64,000 nucleotides of DNA from Virgibacillus phasianinus (lineage in GTDB: Bacteria > Bacillota > Bacilli > Bacillales > Amphibacillaceae). The notes under the pieces were generated by a model. It was given only the letters and a program-made list of their open reading frames with translations, did no database searches and had not been told where the DNA came from. Each line of letters opens with the position of its first letter. Within the stretch, counting starts at the first letter, position 1. Position numbers and translations under genes: made by a program. The stretch covers positions 248,001 through 312,000 of the forward strand of contig NZ_CP022315.1 in assembly GCF_002216775.1 (NCBI RefSeq). The letters are read 5' to 3'. Positions 36,866 to 44,874 of the stretch are shown one piece after another.

Positions 36866-37442
36866 TAACTCCCTCCCCCTTTTGGAACCTTTTTCGGTAT
36901 TCTGTGGGGGTAAAATTCATTTTTTCCTTAAACAAAGTAACAAAATAAGCAGCATTTGGCATACCCACTGCTAGTCCGACTTCCGCAACCGTTTTTTTGG
37001 TTGTAACTAAAAGCCGACTGGCCTGTTTCATTCGTACTTTTTGAATATATTCAAGCGGAGAAATACCTTGCACCCGTTTAAATAATCGCTGTAGATGGTA
37101 TGGGCTGCCATGAGCATTATCCGCTAGAATATCCAAGTTAATCCGTTTTTGATAGTTTTGCTCAATCCACTCTGTAATTTGTTGAACCCAATCTTCATCC
37201 GGCAGATGCAGTCCATCGGGCTTACATCTTTTACAAGGTCGAAAATTTGCAGATAATGCGAGTCTAGCATTTTTAAAAACACGCACATTTTCCCTATTTG
37301 GCACTTTTGACTTGCAGGATGGACGGCAAAATATTCCGGTCGTTTTTACACCATAAAAGAAACTGTCATCATAGGAAGAATCGTTTTCCACTATGGCCTG
37401 CCAATATTCGTTGGAAATCTGTGATTCTCTCTGCATGTTCAT
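36858..37442 (-). CDS. adaA: adaptive-response regulator and methylphosphotriester methyltransferase
   Basis: A 194-residue protein. The N-terminal Ada zinc domain has four cysteines at about 39, 43, 70 and 73 (GIFCRPSCK and RPCKRC); the first takes methyl groups from DNA phosphotriesters, which turns the protein into an activator. The C-terminal ~100 residues are an AraC-type double helix-turn-helix (GSPYHLQRLFKRVQGISPLEYIQ). The ATG with AGAGGTG six bases upstream is preferred. It is followed by adaB and divergent from alkA. Confidence 0.95.
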   Translation of the reverse strand: MNMQRESQISNEYWQAIVENDSSYDDSFFYGVKTTGIFCRPSCKSKVPNRENVRVFKNARLALSANFRPCKRCKPDGLHLPDEDWVQQITEWIEQNYQKRINLDILADNAHGSPYHLQRLFKRVQGISPLEYIQKVRMKQASRLLVTTKKTVAEVGLAVGMPNAAYFVTLFKEKMNFTPTEYRKRFQKGEGVNE

Positions 37443-37462
37443 CGCAATCACCTCTACAACTT

Positions 37463-37491
37463 AGTATACCTGGAACAATTGGAAATGTAAG
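37463..37491 (-). promoter_or_regulatory. adaAB promoter
   Basis: CTTACA (37486-37491) and TATACT (37463-37468) are separated by 17 bases, 20 bp before the adaA start. Confidence 0.5.
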
Positions 37492-37492
37492 G

Positions 37493-37508
37493 TTTTACGA
37501 ACGTAAAA
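37493..37508. promoter_or_regulatory. palindrome in the adaA-alkA divergent promoter region
   Basis: A perfect inverted repeat TTTTACG-aa-CGTAAAA lies directly upstream of the adaAB -35 box and about 130 bp before alkA. It is a candidate site for activated AdaA or another regulator. Confidence 0.35.
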
Positions 37509-37636
37509 GCAAGATAACGAAATTATTAAATCAGATTTATGTGATAAAATGAAATTTCAATCTGTGGTTTATTACTGCCCGTTAACTGCGATAAAACATA
37601 GATATACCAAACTAAACAAATTAAGGAGAAAAACAC

Positions 37637-38554
37637 ATGAAGGACTTTGAGGACCATATCGGATTTATAAGGATTTTTGCACCTAAAGAATTTAGCTTTA
37701 GTGAAAACCTAAAGTATCTGTCAAGATCAACAAATGAATGTCTGTTTACCATTGCAGACAATAAAATATACAGAGCGCTGCCAATTGAAGACGTTACACC
37801 TTTAGTGGAAATTAGCGGGGAAACTGAAACTATAATACATGTACGCTTTTTTGGTAATACAACACCCGACCAGAAGGCAGTCAGGGAAAAGGTTGCAGAG
37901 TATATCCAGGAATGGTTTGATTTAAAGACTAATTTACTTCCTTTTTATGAACTGGCTGAAACAGATCCTTTGCTACATCAACCTGTCGACAATTTCTATG
38001 GCTTACGAGTTATCGGAATACCTGACCTCTTTGAAGCATTAGCGTGGGGAATTCTAGGTCAACAGATCAACCTTACATATGCCTATACCCTGAAGAGGCG
38101 GCTAGTTGAATATTTCGGAAGATATAAAGAATGGGATGGTGTGAGGTATTGGATATTTCCTGAGCCTGGGGTTATTGCAAAATTATCGGTAGAAGATTTA
38201 TCCAATATGAGAATGACAGTGAAGAAAAGTGAATATTTAATTGATGTTGCAAACTTAATAACAAATAAGGAATTATCAAAAGAAAAATTAATGAAAATCA
38301 GGGACTTTAAAAAAGCTGAAAAAATACTTGTGAAAATTCGTGGGATCGGTCCCTGGACTGCCAATTACGTGTTAATGAGATGCCTGCATTATCCATCAGC
38401 ATTTCCTATAGATGATGTTGGTTTGCACAACGCTATTAAACTCATCTTGGATTTAGAGAAAAAGCCCTCGAAGAAAGAAATTTTAAAGCTATCTTCTGCC
38501 TGGACGGGTTGGGAATCCTATGGAACATTTTATTTATGGCGTATGCTTTACTAG
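37637..38554 (+). CDS. alkA: DNA-3-methyladenine glycosylase II
   Basis: A 305-residue HhH-GPD glycosylase removing alkylated purines. The helix-hairpin-helix is KIRGIGPWTANYV, and the catalytic Asp lies in FPIDDVGL (about 259-260). GILGQQINLTYAYTLKRRLVEYFG is the family helix pair. The ~110-residue N-terminal domain is as in AlkA. AAGGAG precedes the ATG. It is divergent from adaAB, the arrangement seen in Bacillus, so it is probably induced by alkylation. Confidence 0.94.
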   Translation: MKDFEDHIGFIRIFAPKEFSFSENLKYLSRSTNECLFTIADNKIYRALPIEDVTPLVEISGETETIIHVRFFGNTTPDQKAVREKVAEYIQEWFDLKTNLLPFYELAETDPLLHQPVDNFYGLRVIGIPDLFEALAWGILGQQINLTYAYTLKRRLVEYFGRYKEWDGVRYWIFPEPGVIAKLSVEDLSNMRMTVKKSEYLIDVANLITNKELSKEKLMKIRDFKKAEKILVKIRGIGPWTANYVLMRCLHYPSAFPIDDVGLHNAIKLILDLEKKPSKKEILKLSSAWTGWESYGTFYLWRMLY

Positions 38555-38562
38555 AAATATTC

Positions 38563-38603
38563 AGGGTTAACATTACCGACGCCATGTTAACCCTCAAAAA
38601 TTA
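38563..38603. terminator. bidirectional terminator between alkA and the DUF3951 gene
   Basis: A perfect 11-base stem AGGGTTAACAT/ATGTTAACCCT (38563-38594), followed by AAAAATTATTTTT on the plus strand. Confidence 0.8.
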
Positions 38604-38798
38604 TTTTTCCTTATCGTCGATTTCTTTTTCTTCCTGCTTCTCATGGAATTCATCCTCTGCTTGACCAGCAATATGGTCAAACGGAGTATAGGAATTATCA
38701 GGTCTTTCTTTTTTAACAAAGATTTTAAAAGCAATAATACACACCAAGACCACCATCACAAAAATAAAAATTGCCGATGAATATGGTAAGAGTTCCAT
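38601..38798 (-). CDS. DUF3951-like small membrane protein, 65 aa
   Basis: One N-terminal membrane helix (about 8-28), then KKERPDNSYTPFDHIAGQAEDEFHE and a charged tail. The YTPFDxIxGQ block is what I recall for DUF3951 proteins of bacilli. Function is unknown. The Bax inhibitor gene lies 14 bp upstream, suggesting an operon. Confidence 0.7.
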   Translation of the reverse strand: MELLPYSSAIFIFVMVVLVCIIAFKIFVKKERPDNSYTPFDHIAGQAEDEFHEKQEEKEIDDKEK

Positions 38799-38812
38799 TA
38801 GTTCACCTCAAC

Positions 38813-39547
38813 TTATCTTCTGATTTTTGAAATCAGCCGCAGAATTTCAAGGTAAAGCCAGACCAGTGTCACCATTAACCCAAATGCTCCGTACCATTCC
38901 ATGTATTTAGGTGCATGTCGGTTTGATCCTTTTTCAATGAAATCAAAATCAAGTACGAGGTTTAATGCTGCCACAATAACAATACCAACACTAATCAAAA
39001 TGCCAATTGGTCCACTATTATGCAAATATAAAACATCTGACATGCCAAAGAAGAATCGCATAATAAAAGTTGCAAGATACGCGAGCATAATTGCACCGGT
39101 TGCACAAATTACACCCAACCTAAACTTCTTCGTAACTTTAACCAGTCTGGTTTTATATGCGAATAGCATCACAAGCATAACGCCGAATGTTAACACAGTT
39201 GCCTGTATAGTAATTCCGTGAAATTGCAATTCATACATTCCGGAAATTGCACCAATGACCAAGCCTTCCGCCAAAGCATATGGAATCGATGTAAATGGTG
39301 CAACTTTCGGGATAAAAATGGTAATTAACGCGAGAATGAACCCAGCAATCAATCCCAGGATCAGCATCCCCGTCACTACTGAATCATTACCACTGAAATA
39401 CTGATTCCATGTATACGCTGCTGAAACGAAAAGTGCCAGGAATAGAACGAAAGTTCGATTGGCGGTTCCCTGAATAGTCATTGTTGATGTACCTTCATTT
39501 CTTACACGAAACGATTTATTGCTTAAAGCTGGATTTGCTGTTCTCAT
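38813..39547 (-). CDS. Bax inhibitor-1/YccA-family membrane protein
   Basis: A 244-residue protein with seven membrane helices and a short basic N-terminus. GLVIGAISGMYE and the C-terminal FIEKGSNRHAPKYMEWYGAFGLMVTLVWLYLEILRL are typical of the YetJ/BI-1 family, pH-sensitive calcium-leak channels in Bacillus. AGGAGGG lies ten bases before the ATG used. Precise function here is inferred from the family. Confidence 0.9.
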   Translation of the reverse strand: MRTANPALSNKSFRVRNEGTSTMTIQGTANRTFVLFLALFVSAAYTWNQYFSGNDSVVTGMLILGLIAGFILALITIFIPKVAPFTSIPYALAEGLVIGAISGMYELQFHGITIQATVLTFGVMLVMLFAYKTRLVKVTKKFRLGVICATGAIMLAYLATFIMRFFFGMSDVLYLHNSGPIGILISVGIVIVAALNLVLDFDFIEKGSNRHAPKYMEWYGAFGLMVTLVWLYLEILRLISKIRR

Positions 39548-39628
39548 CAAAATCAACCCTCCTATCAAAAAGGCGCGGGTTAACGCGTCTTTTATTTCAT
39601 ACGACCTGGGTTTACATTAGGTTTCAAA

Positions 39629-40165
39629 TCAAAATTTCCACTCCCGATCTAACACACTATATAGATAGGAATCACGCCATCCTTCCTTAAGCCGGATATG
39701 CTCCCGGATTCTGCCTTCCCTGACCATACCTATTTTTCCTAAAACTCTTGCGGAAGCTTTGTTTCTGGGATCGCACGTAGCAAAGATCCGGTGAAATCCA
39801 AATTCCTTAAATCCCCAATCTACTATTAATCTAGTAGCTTCCGTTGCATAGCCCTTTCCCCAATAAGAGGGATTGATAACATAACCTATTTCTGCCGTGC
39901 CATATTTCTCGTCTGTGATAGTTAATTCGACGGATCCGATTAAATATCCATTACAGATAATAGCTAGAGAAAATCTGCTTCTAGGGTGTTTATCTATATC
40001 CGCTAAAGCTTGATTAATAAATTCCTTTGTTTCATCTGTAGTATTTGGTCCCCATACCTGGTATTGGCACACTTCATCACGTGACGCGTATATATGGACC
40101 TGCTGCCAATCATTACTAGTAAATTCCCTAAGATATAGCCTTTTACTATTTGTCTTTATATTCAT
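39629..40165 (-). CDS. GNAT-family N-acetyltransferase (RimJ/RimL type)
   Basis: A 178-residue acetyltransferase. LYLREFTSNDWQQVHIYA opens the fold. The acetyl-CoA loop is YWGKGYATEATRLIVDWGF, and IFATCDPRNKASARVLGKIGM is the family's final block. It may modify ribosomal proteins or small molecules. GGGGAAG precedes the ATG. Confidence 0.88.
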   Translation of the reverse strand: MNIKTNSKRLYLREFTSNDWQQVHIYASRDEVCQYQVWGPNTTDETKEFINQALADIDKHPRSRFSLAIICNGYLIGSVELTITDEKYGTAEIGYVINPSYWGKGYATEATRLIVDWGFKEFGFHRIFATCDPRNKASARVLGKIGMVREGRIREHIRLKEGWRDSYLYSVLDREWKF

Positions 40166-40187
40166 TTTCTTCCCCTATCCAATCTTT

Positions 40188-41114
40188 TTATCTATTATTC
40201 CTACTTCTCCTAACAATGAAGAATATAATTAGACCAATACAGCCTAATACGATAAGTAGCGGCAAATTCCCGATAAGAAAAACAACTAATCCCGAAAGAA
40301 CCGAGATGATAAAGTTGATGCTTTTCAAAAACTGTTGTTTCGTTTTTTCCCACGTATTTAATTCATCCTCACTTATTCCAGAAAGTTTCACATTATTTTC
40401 TTCTATTTGAATAGTAACCGTCGCTAGGTCGGTTTTATTCCGCAGATACTTCATCCGCCCTGTTATTTCCTCAATCCCTCTTTGAACCTTGGCTAAATCC
40501 TCAGAGATAGATAGAAGATCTTCTGTTTTCTCGGCTTGTTCCATGAAAGAAATTAGTCGTTTTTCTACTACATGTTTGGATTTTAAGCGGGATTTCAGAT
40601 CAATGTATTCCTCTGTCACGTCTTGCCCTGATACAGAACTTTCCAGGACTTTGCTACTGCCTTTCTCCACAAACTGAATAAAGCTTTGAAACCCATCCTG
40701 TGGAATTCGTGCAGTTAATTGACCATTGGTAGATCCTTCCTCAGTATCACCGTACCTATTTGATTCCACAATATATCCACCACGATCAGTCACCTGTGTT
40801 TGAATATCATGTAACGCGTTTTTAAAATCTTTAACTTCGATACGCAGGTTGGCGGTATAAATAATTTTTCTATTCACCTGGGTTAATTGATCTTCCTTAG
40901 AATTCGCGTCTTTCTCTTCGGAGCTATTTCCCTGTTGCCCATTTTCAATATCGTTTGTTCCTGTATTAGAATCTTTACCCTCCACTGTTACCTTTTCTTC
41001 TGTACTTACGGCAGCTTTATCGGCGGAATCACTCATACTCTTCTCTTCATTACTGCACGCTCCCAAAAAGACGCTGAAACTAAGTACAACCACAATGGAC
41101 AACCACTTTTTCAC
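40188..41114 (-). CDS. DUF4349 lipoprotein
   Basis: A 308-residue protein. A signal peptide ends in the lipobox LGAC (about residues 18-21), so the mature protein is lipid-anchored. An acidic low-complexity stretch is followed by the DUF4349 domain (KIIYTANLRIEVKDFKNALHDI), a coiled coil around residues 175-230 and a C-terminal membrane helix plus basic tail (VRRSRNNR). GGGGTGG precedes the GTG start. The function of DUF4349 is unknown. Confidence 0.85.
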   Translation of the reverse strand: MKKWLSIVVVLSFSVFLGACSNEEKSMSDSADKAAVSTEEKVTVEGKDSNTGTNDIENGQQGNSSEEKDANSKEDQLTQVNRKIIYTANLRIEVKDFKNALHDIQTQVTDRGGYIVESNRYGDTEEGSTNGQLTARIPQDGFQSFIQFVEKGSSKVLESSVSGQDVTEEYIDLKSRLKSKHVVEKRLISFMEQAEKTEDLLSISEDLAKVQRGIEEITGRMKYLRNKTDLATVTIQIEENNVKLSGISEDELNTWEKTKQQFLKSINFIISVLSGLVVFLIGNLPLLIVLGCIGLIIFFIVRRSRNNR

Positions 41115-41218
41115 CTTGACCACCCCAACTGTCACTTTCCCCCAAAAGTATAAAATCTTATAAGGAAAAAATTGTATTTTATGGTATAGACAATATTTAC
41201 AGAGAAAAATTCCGTATT

Positions 41219-41647
41219 CTACTTACGGTAAACAACCCTGGTGTCACAAATCATATCGTGCAGTGCCTTCTTTTCCTCGTTCCATCCAGCCATCATAAAT
41301 CCGATTAGAAGTGTTATTGCGGAGATGAAGTACGCAAAATACCTCCCAACAGATTTCCATAAACTTATTTGTGATCCATCCACATTTAACACTTGAATTC
41401 TGCAAATCATTTTACCGGGCGAACCCTTATATTTACTTGCAGTGAAGAAAATAATAAATATTACCGGGTACAGTAAATTGACAATAGATTCAGATGTCGA
41501 ATCGGTTGTATTCCTATTTATATTATTGAAAAACTCCTGATCATTTAAGATTAAGGCGATAACTAACGTCAATGCGAATGAAATCAAGCCATCTACTAAA
41601 GCGGCCAAAAATCGAATCCAAAATCCGGCCGGTTTATAATCTATCAT
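41219..41647 (-). CDS. RDD-family membrane protein
   Basis: A 142-residue protein with three membrane helices. PAGFWIRFLAALVDGLISF contains the Arg and Asp that name the family; GSPGKMICRIQVL and KALHDMICDTRVVY are the other signatures. Some members are linked to ion or proton exchange; this one is unassigned. AAAGGAG precedes the ATG. Confidence 0.88.
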   Translation of the reverse strand: MIDYKPAGFWIRFLAALVDGLISFALTLVIALILNDQEFFNNINRNTTDSTSESIVNLLYPVIFIIFFTASKYKGSPGKMICRIQVLNVDGSQISLWKSVGRYFAYFISAITLLIGFMMAGWNEEKKALHDMICDTRVVYRK

Positions 41648-41812
41648 TGAAAAAACTCCTTTTATTCCCTATGCTTCATTTTTTCATCTATACATATGTT
41701 ATGATGAGTTTCCTGAAAACAACACTCCTTATTCACTATTCGACATGTAGGTATAAAAACCTGCAAAAAAACACTCCCATCATAATTTAAAATGAGATTG
41801 TTTCGTATTTTA

Positions 41813-43090
41813 CTATTCAAAAAAACCCGGTAAATATAAGGAAATGCTTGGAATATACGCTACTAATAATAGGACAGCAATCATTACAGCGTAAAAAGGC
41901 AGCATTCCTTTTGAAGCTTTTTCAATCGGCAGCCTGCCAATTGCCGAACCAACAAATAATACTGAACCGACAGGTGGTGTTACCAATCCTATACCTAATG
42001 CTAGAATTAATACGACACCGAAATGAACGGGGTCCATACCTACACTCGTCGCAACAGGCAGTAATATAGGTGTTGCAATTAATATAAGTGGTGCCATGTC
42101 CATAACCATTCCAAGTAACAACAGGATTATTACGATCATTAGAATAGTGCTTGCATCATTTGGTGAAATACTTAATAAGCCGTCTGATACCAAAGCAGGA
42201 ACTTTCAATAGCGCTAATAACCAGCCAAATGAAGAGGAAGCACCAATTAGAAATAGGACCATTGCCAATGTTTTAAACGATCTTTGTAAAATAATTCCCA
42301 TTCTAACGAGTGGGATTTCCCTGTACACGAAGAATGTGATGATAAATGCATAAAGAGTTCCAATAGCAGCAGACTCAGTAGCTGTGAATAGTCCACTTAA
42401 TATGCCACCCATAATGATTACGATTGTAAGTAATCCTAACAAGCCATCCCGTATAATTTTAGGTATTTCCTCTTTTTTGACTGGTTCACCCTTTGGATAC
42501 TTACGCTTTACAGCCATCATATAAGTTAAAATCATTATTCCTATCCCTAGTAACAGACCAGGACCTAACCCACCCATAAAGAGCGCTCCAACTGAGACCC
42601 CACCAGCAGCAGTTGAGTAAATAATCATATTATGACTCGGTGGAATCATTACACCTTGTGTTGAGCTTGAAATCGTTACGGAAACGGAATAGTCCGAATC
42701 ATAACCTTGTTTTTTCATCATTGGAATTAAAACTGACCCTAAGGATGAAGTATCAGCAAGTGACGATCCTGAAATCCCTCCAAAGAAAGTACTAGCCAGA
42801 ACATTTACCATTGCAAGTCCGCCTCTGACTTTTCCAATAATTACGTTTGCAAGGTTTATTAATCTATTTGAAATTCCACCCTCATTCATTATTTCACCAG
42901 CAAGGATAAAGAACGGAATCGCTAACAACGAAAATGAATTTAAACCGCCAACCATTCGCTGCAGAATAGCCGCAGGATCAAATCCCATATACACCCCTGT
43001 AACTAAACAGGATATGATAAGGCAAAGGGCAATTGGAATTCTAAATATGAGCAACAGAATAAAACTGCCAGTTAAAATAAATACTTCCAT
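41813..43090 (-). CDS. dctM: TRAP transporter large permease subunit
   Basis: A 425-residue DctM-type subunit with about 12 helices, the Na+-coupled translocation channel of a tripartite transporter. The conserved blocks AIPFFILAGEIMNEGGISNRLI, FFGGISGSSLADTSSLGSVLIPMM and PPSHNMIIYSTAAGG are clear. The ATG with GAGGGG eight bases upstream is preferred; dctQ ends five bases before it. Substrate probably a sugar acid or related carboxylate, by context. Confidence 0.93.
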   Translation of the reverse strand: MEVFILTGSFILLLIFRIPIALCLIISCLVTGVYMGFDPAAILQRMVGGLNSFSLLAIPFFILAGEIMNEGGISNRLINLANVIIGKVRGGLAMVNVLASTFFGGISGSSLADTSSLGSVLIPMMKKQGYDSDYSVSVTISSSTQGVMIPPSHNMIIYSTAAGGVSVGALFMGGLGPGLLLGIGIMILTYMMAVKRKYPKGEPVKKEEIPKIIRDGLLGLLTIVIIMGGILSGLFTATESAAIGTLYAFIITFFVYREIPLVRMGIILQRSFKTLAMVLFLIGASSSFGWLLALLKVPALVSDGLLSISPNDASTILMIVIILLLLGMVMDMAPLILIATPILLPVATSVGMDPVHFGVVLILALGIGLVTPPVGSVLFVGSAIGRLPIEKASKGMLPFYAVMIAVLLLVAYIPSISLYLPGFFE

Positions 43091-43095
43091 CTTAT

Positions 43096-43593
43096 TCACC
43101 CCTCACTTACATCAGTTAGATCCTGATGCATACCTTTTTTAAACAATAATTCAATCCCATATATTGTGATGAACAAGCCCGCTATTGGAATCGATGCATA
43201 TAAAACACTTGATGGCCAGCCTGTTCCCGGCAAGGTTGACCTGCCCATTAACGTAGTGAATTGCCATCCGTAATAAATCATAAGTACCCCTAAGCCCACT
43301 ACAATTATTTTTGCTAGATAATCAAACAAATCCTGGACTTTTTCCGGCATGGCATTAACTACAAGGCCTAATGCAATATGTAATTTTTCTTTGAATCCAT
43401 ACGCTATCCCAAGAAAGCTTACCCATACAAAAAGTATTCTTGATAACTCTGTTGACCAGGAAGGGGTGTAGCTAAAAAACTGACGTGAAAAAACCTGGAT
43501 GATTATGACAACTACCATTACCGCAAGCATAGTTAAGGCAGAAACTAAAAGCAGTCTATCAAGACCACTTTTAATCATTTTTAACGCTTTCAT
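43096..43593 (-). CDS. dctQ: TRAP transporter small permease subunit
   Basis: A 165-residue DctQ-type protein with four helices; FSYTPSWSTELSRILFVWVSFLGIAYGFKEKLHI is the family signature. It links the binding protein to the large subunit. AGGAGG lies upstream of the ATG. Two perfect palindromes separate it from dctP. Confidence 0.92.
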   Translation of the reverse strand: MKALKMIKSGLDRLLLVSALTMLAVMVVVIIIQVFSRQFFSYTPSWSTELSRILFVWVSFLGIAYGFKEKLHIALGLVVNAMPEKVQDLFDYLAKIIVVGLGVLMIYYGWQFTTLMGRSTLPGTGWPSSVLYASIPIAGLFITIYGIELLFKKGMHQDLTDVSEG

Positions 43594-43604
43594 AAAAGTT
43601 GCCT

Positions 43605-43640
43605 CCTAAATTAATTTAGGAAGCGGGATCTCCCGCTTCC
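43605..43640 (-). promoter_or_regulatory. paired palindromes between dctP and dctQ
   Basis: CCTAAATTAATTTAGG (43605-43620) adjoins GGAAGCGGGATCTCCCGCTTCC, read as two 10-base arms GGAAGCGGGA/TCCCGCTTCC (43619-43640). The GC-rich hairpin follows the dctP stop by 23 bases and may protect the dctP mRNA or attenuate into dctQM. The AT palindrome ends at the dctQ ribosome site. Confidence 0.6.
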
Positions 43641-43663
43641 TCCCTTACAAAAAAGAATTATAT

Positions 43664-44665
43664 TTATTTTGTCAATTTATCAATCCATTCGCCATACTTA
43701 TCTCCGTATTTATCATAAATCGGCTGAACAGCCTCCCGCCACGGGGTAATATCGTCTACTTTAATAATTTTACTTCCGTTTTCTTTGACAGTTTTTCTTG
43801 ATTTTTTCACTAATTCCGCCCACGCCTCACGTTGGACTGGAACTGATTCTAAAGCAGCTTCTCTAAATGCTTTTTTGTCTTTATCACTTAAACTATCCCA
43901 TAATTGTTGGGATGCTAATAATACTTCCGGAACTCCCTGATAGCCATTGTCTGTAAAATACTTCGCAACTTCATAATGATTTGCAGTGTAATAACTTGGG
44001 AGGTTATTTTCGCCTCCATCAATTACTCCTGTTTGGATGGCGGAATAAACTTCTCCGTATTCCATAGGAGTTGCAGAAGCACCTAATGCTTCCACAATAT
44101 CTATAGCTATTTCGGAATTTTGTACACGAAGCTTAAGTCCTTCCATGTCTTCAGGTGTTTTAATTGGTCGTACAGAATTGTAAAAACTTCTTTCGCCTGA
44201 ATCATAAAATGCCAGACCAACCAAATTAGATCCTTCAAACGTGCTTAGAAGCTCCTGCCCTACTTCTCCATTTAGCTTTTTCCATTTTTGTTCCTCATCT
44301 TCGAATAAGTACGGCATAGATAACACACCGATATCCTCTGAAAACTCTGCTAATGGAACTGCGTTAACCCTTGTTAAATCAATAGATCCCAATTGTACTT
44401 GTTCAATTACACTTTTCTCTTCCCCAAGCTGGCCACCAGCATATACTTCTATTTTATAGCGACCATTTGTTTTTTCTTCTACTAGTCTAGCAAATTCTTT
44501 AGCCCCAATAGTAGTTGGGTAATCCTCCGGCTGGTTTTCAGCTAACCTTAAGGTAATAGGCTCTTCAGAATCGCCTGAAGTTTTTCCAGAACCACCATCA
44601 CATGCTGCCAAAACAATTACTAGAAAAATCAAAACAAAAAATAACGATAATAACTTTTTATTCAC
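43664..44665 (-). CDS. dctP: TRAP transporter substrate-binding lipoprotein
   Basis: A 333-residue DctP-type protein. The signal peptide ends in the lipobox LAAC (about 18-21), so it is anchored outside. GLKLRVQNSEIAIDIVEALGASATPM holds the conserved Arg that binds the carboxylate of the ligand, and GVIDGGENNLPSYY is the other hallmark. The start is GTG with AAGGAGG. A xyl-operator-like sequence lies 74 bp upstream. The ligand is predicted to be a uronate or similar acid because of the neighbouring hexuronate genes. Confidence 0.93.
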   Translation of the reverse strand: MNKKLLSLFFVLIFLVIVLAACDGGSGKTSGDSEEPITLRLAENQPEDYPTTIGAKEFARLVEEKTNGRYKIEVYAGGQLGEEKSVIEQVQLGSIDLTRVNAVPLAEFSEDIGVLSMPYLFEDEEQKWKKLNGEVGQELLSTFEGSNLVGLAFYDSGERSFYNSVRPIKTPEDMEGLKLRVQNSEIAIDIVEALGASATPMEYGEVYSAIQTGVIDGGENNLPSYYTANHYEVAKYFTDNGYQGVPEVLLASQQLWDSLSDKDKKAFREAALESVPVQREAWAELVKKSRKTVKENGSKIIKVDDITPWREAVQPIYDKYGDKYGEWIDKLTK

Positions 44666-44738
44666 TTTAGTTCCTCCTTTATTTCAAATTGTGTGGTCAT
44701 TAAAAGGTGACAACTGTGAAATATTCACTCCTGTTTAA

Positions 44739-44764
44739 TTACTTTGTTTACCATCCAAATTAAT
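44739..44764. promoter_or_regulatory. xyl-operator-like site before dctPQM
   Basis: TTACTTTGTTT and CAAATTAAT half-sites around an eight-base centre. About 18 of 26 positions agree with the Bacillus xyl operator as I recall it, the weakest pair partner of the sites at 46,446 and 60,387. Confidence 0.45.
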
Positions 44765-44874
44765 TAAAACTTTGCAGTTACTTATCCTTTATAACCGAAA
44801 TCTAGTTAACCCACGCTTCCTCAATTCGTGGGCTGCATATTTCGGCTAACCGTCATGTGTCTTATTTTCCGTAC

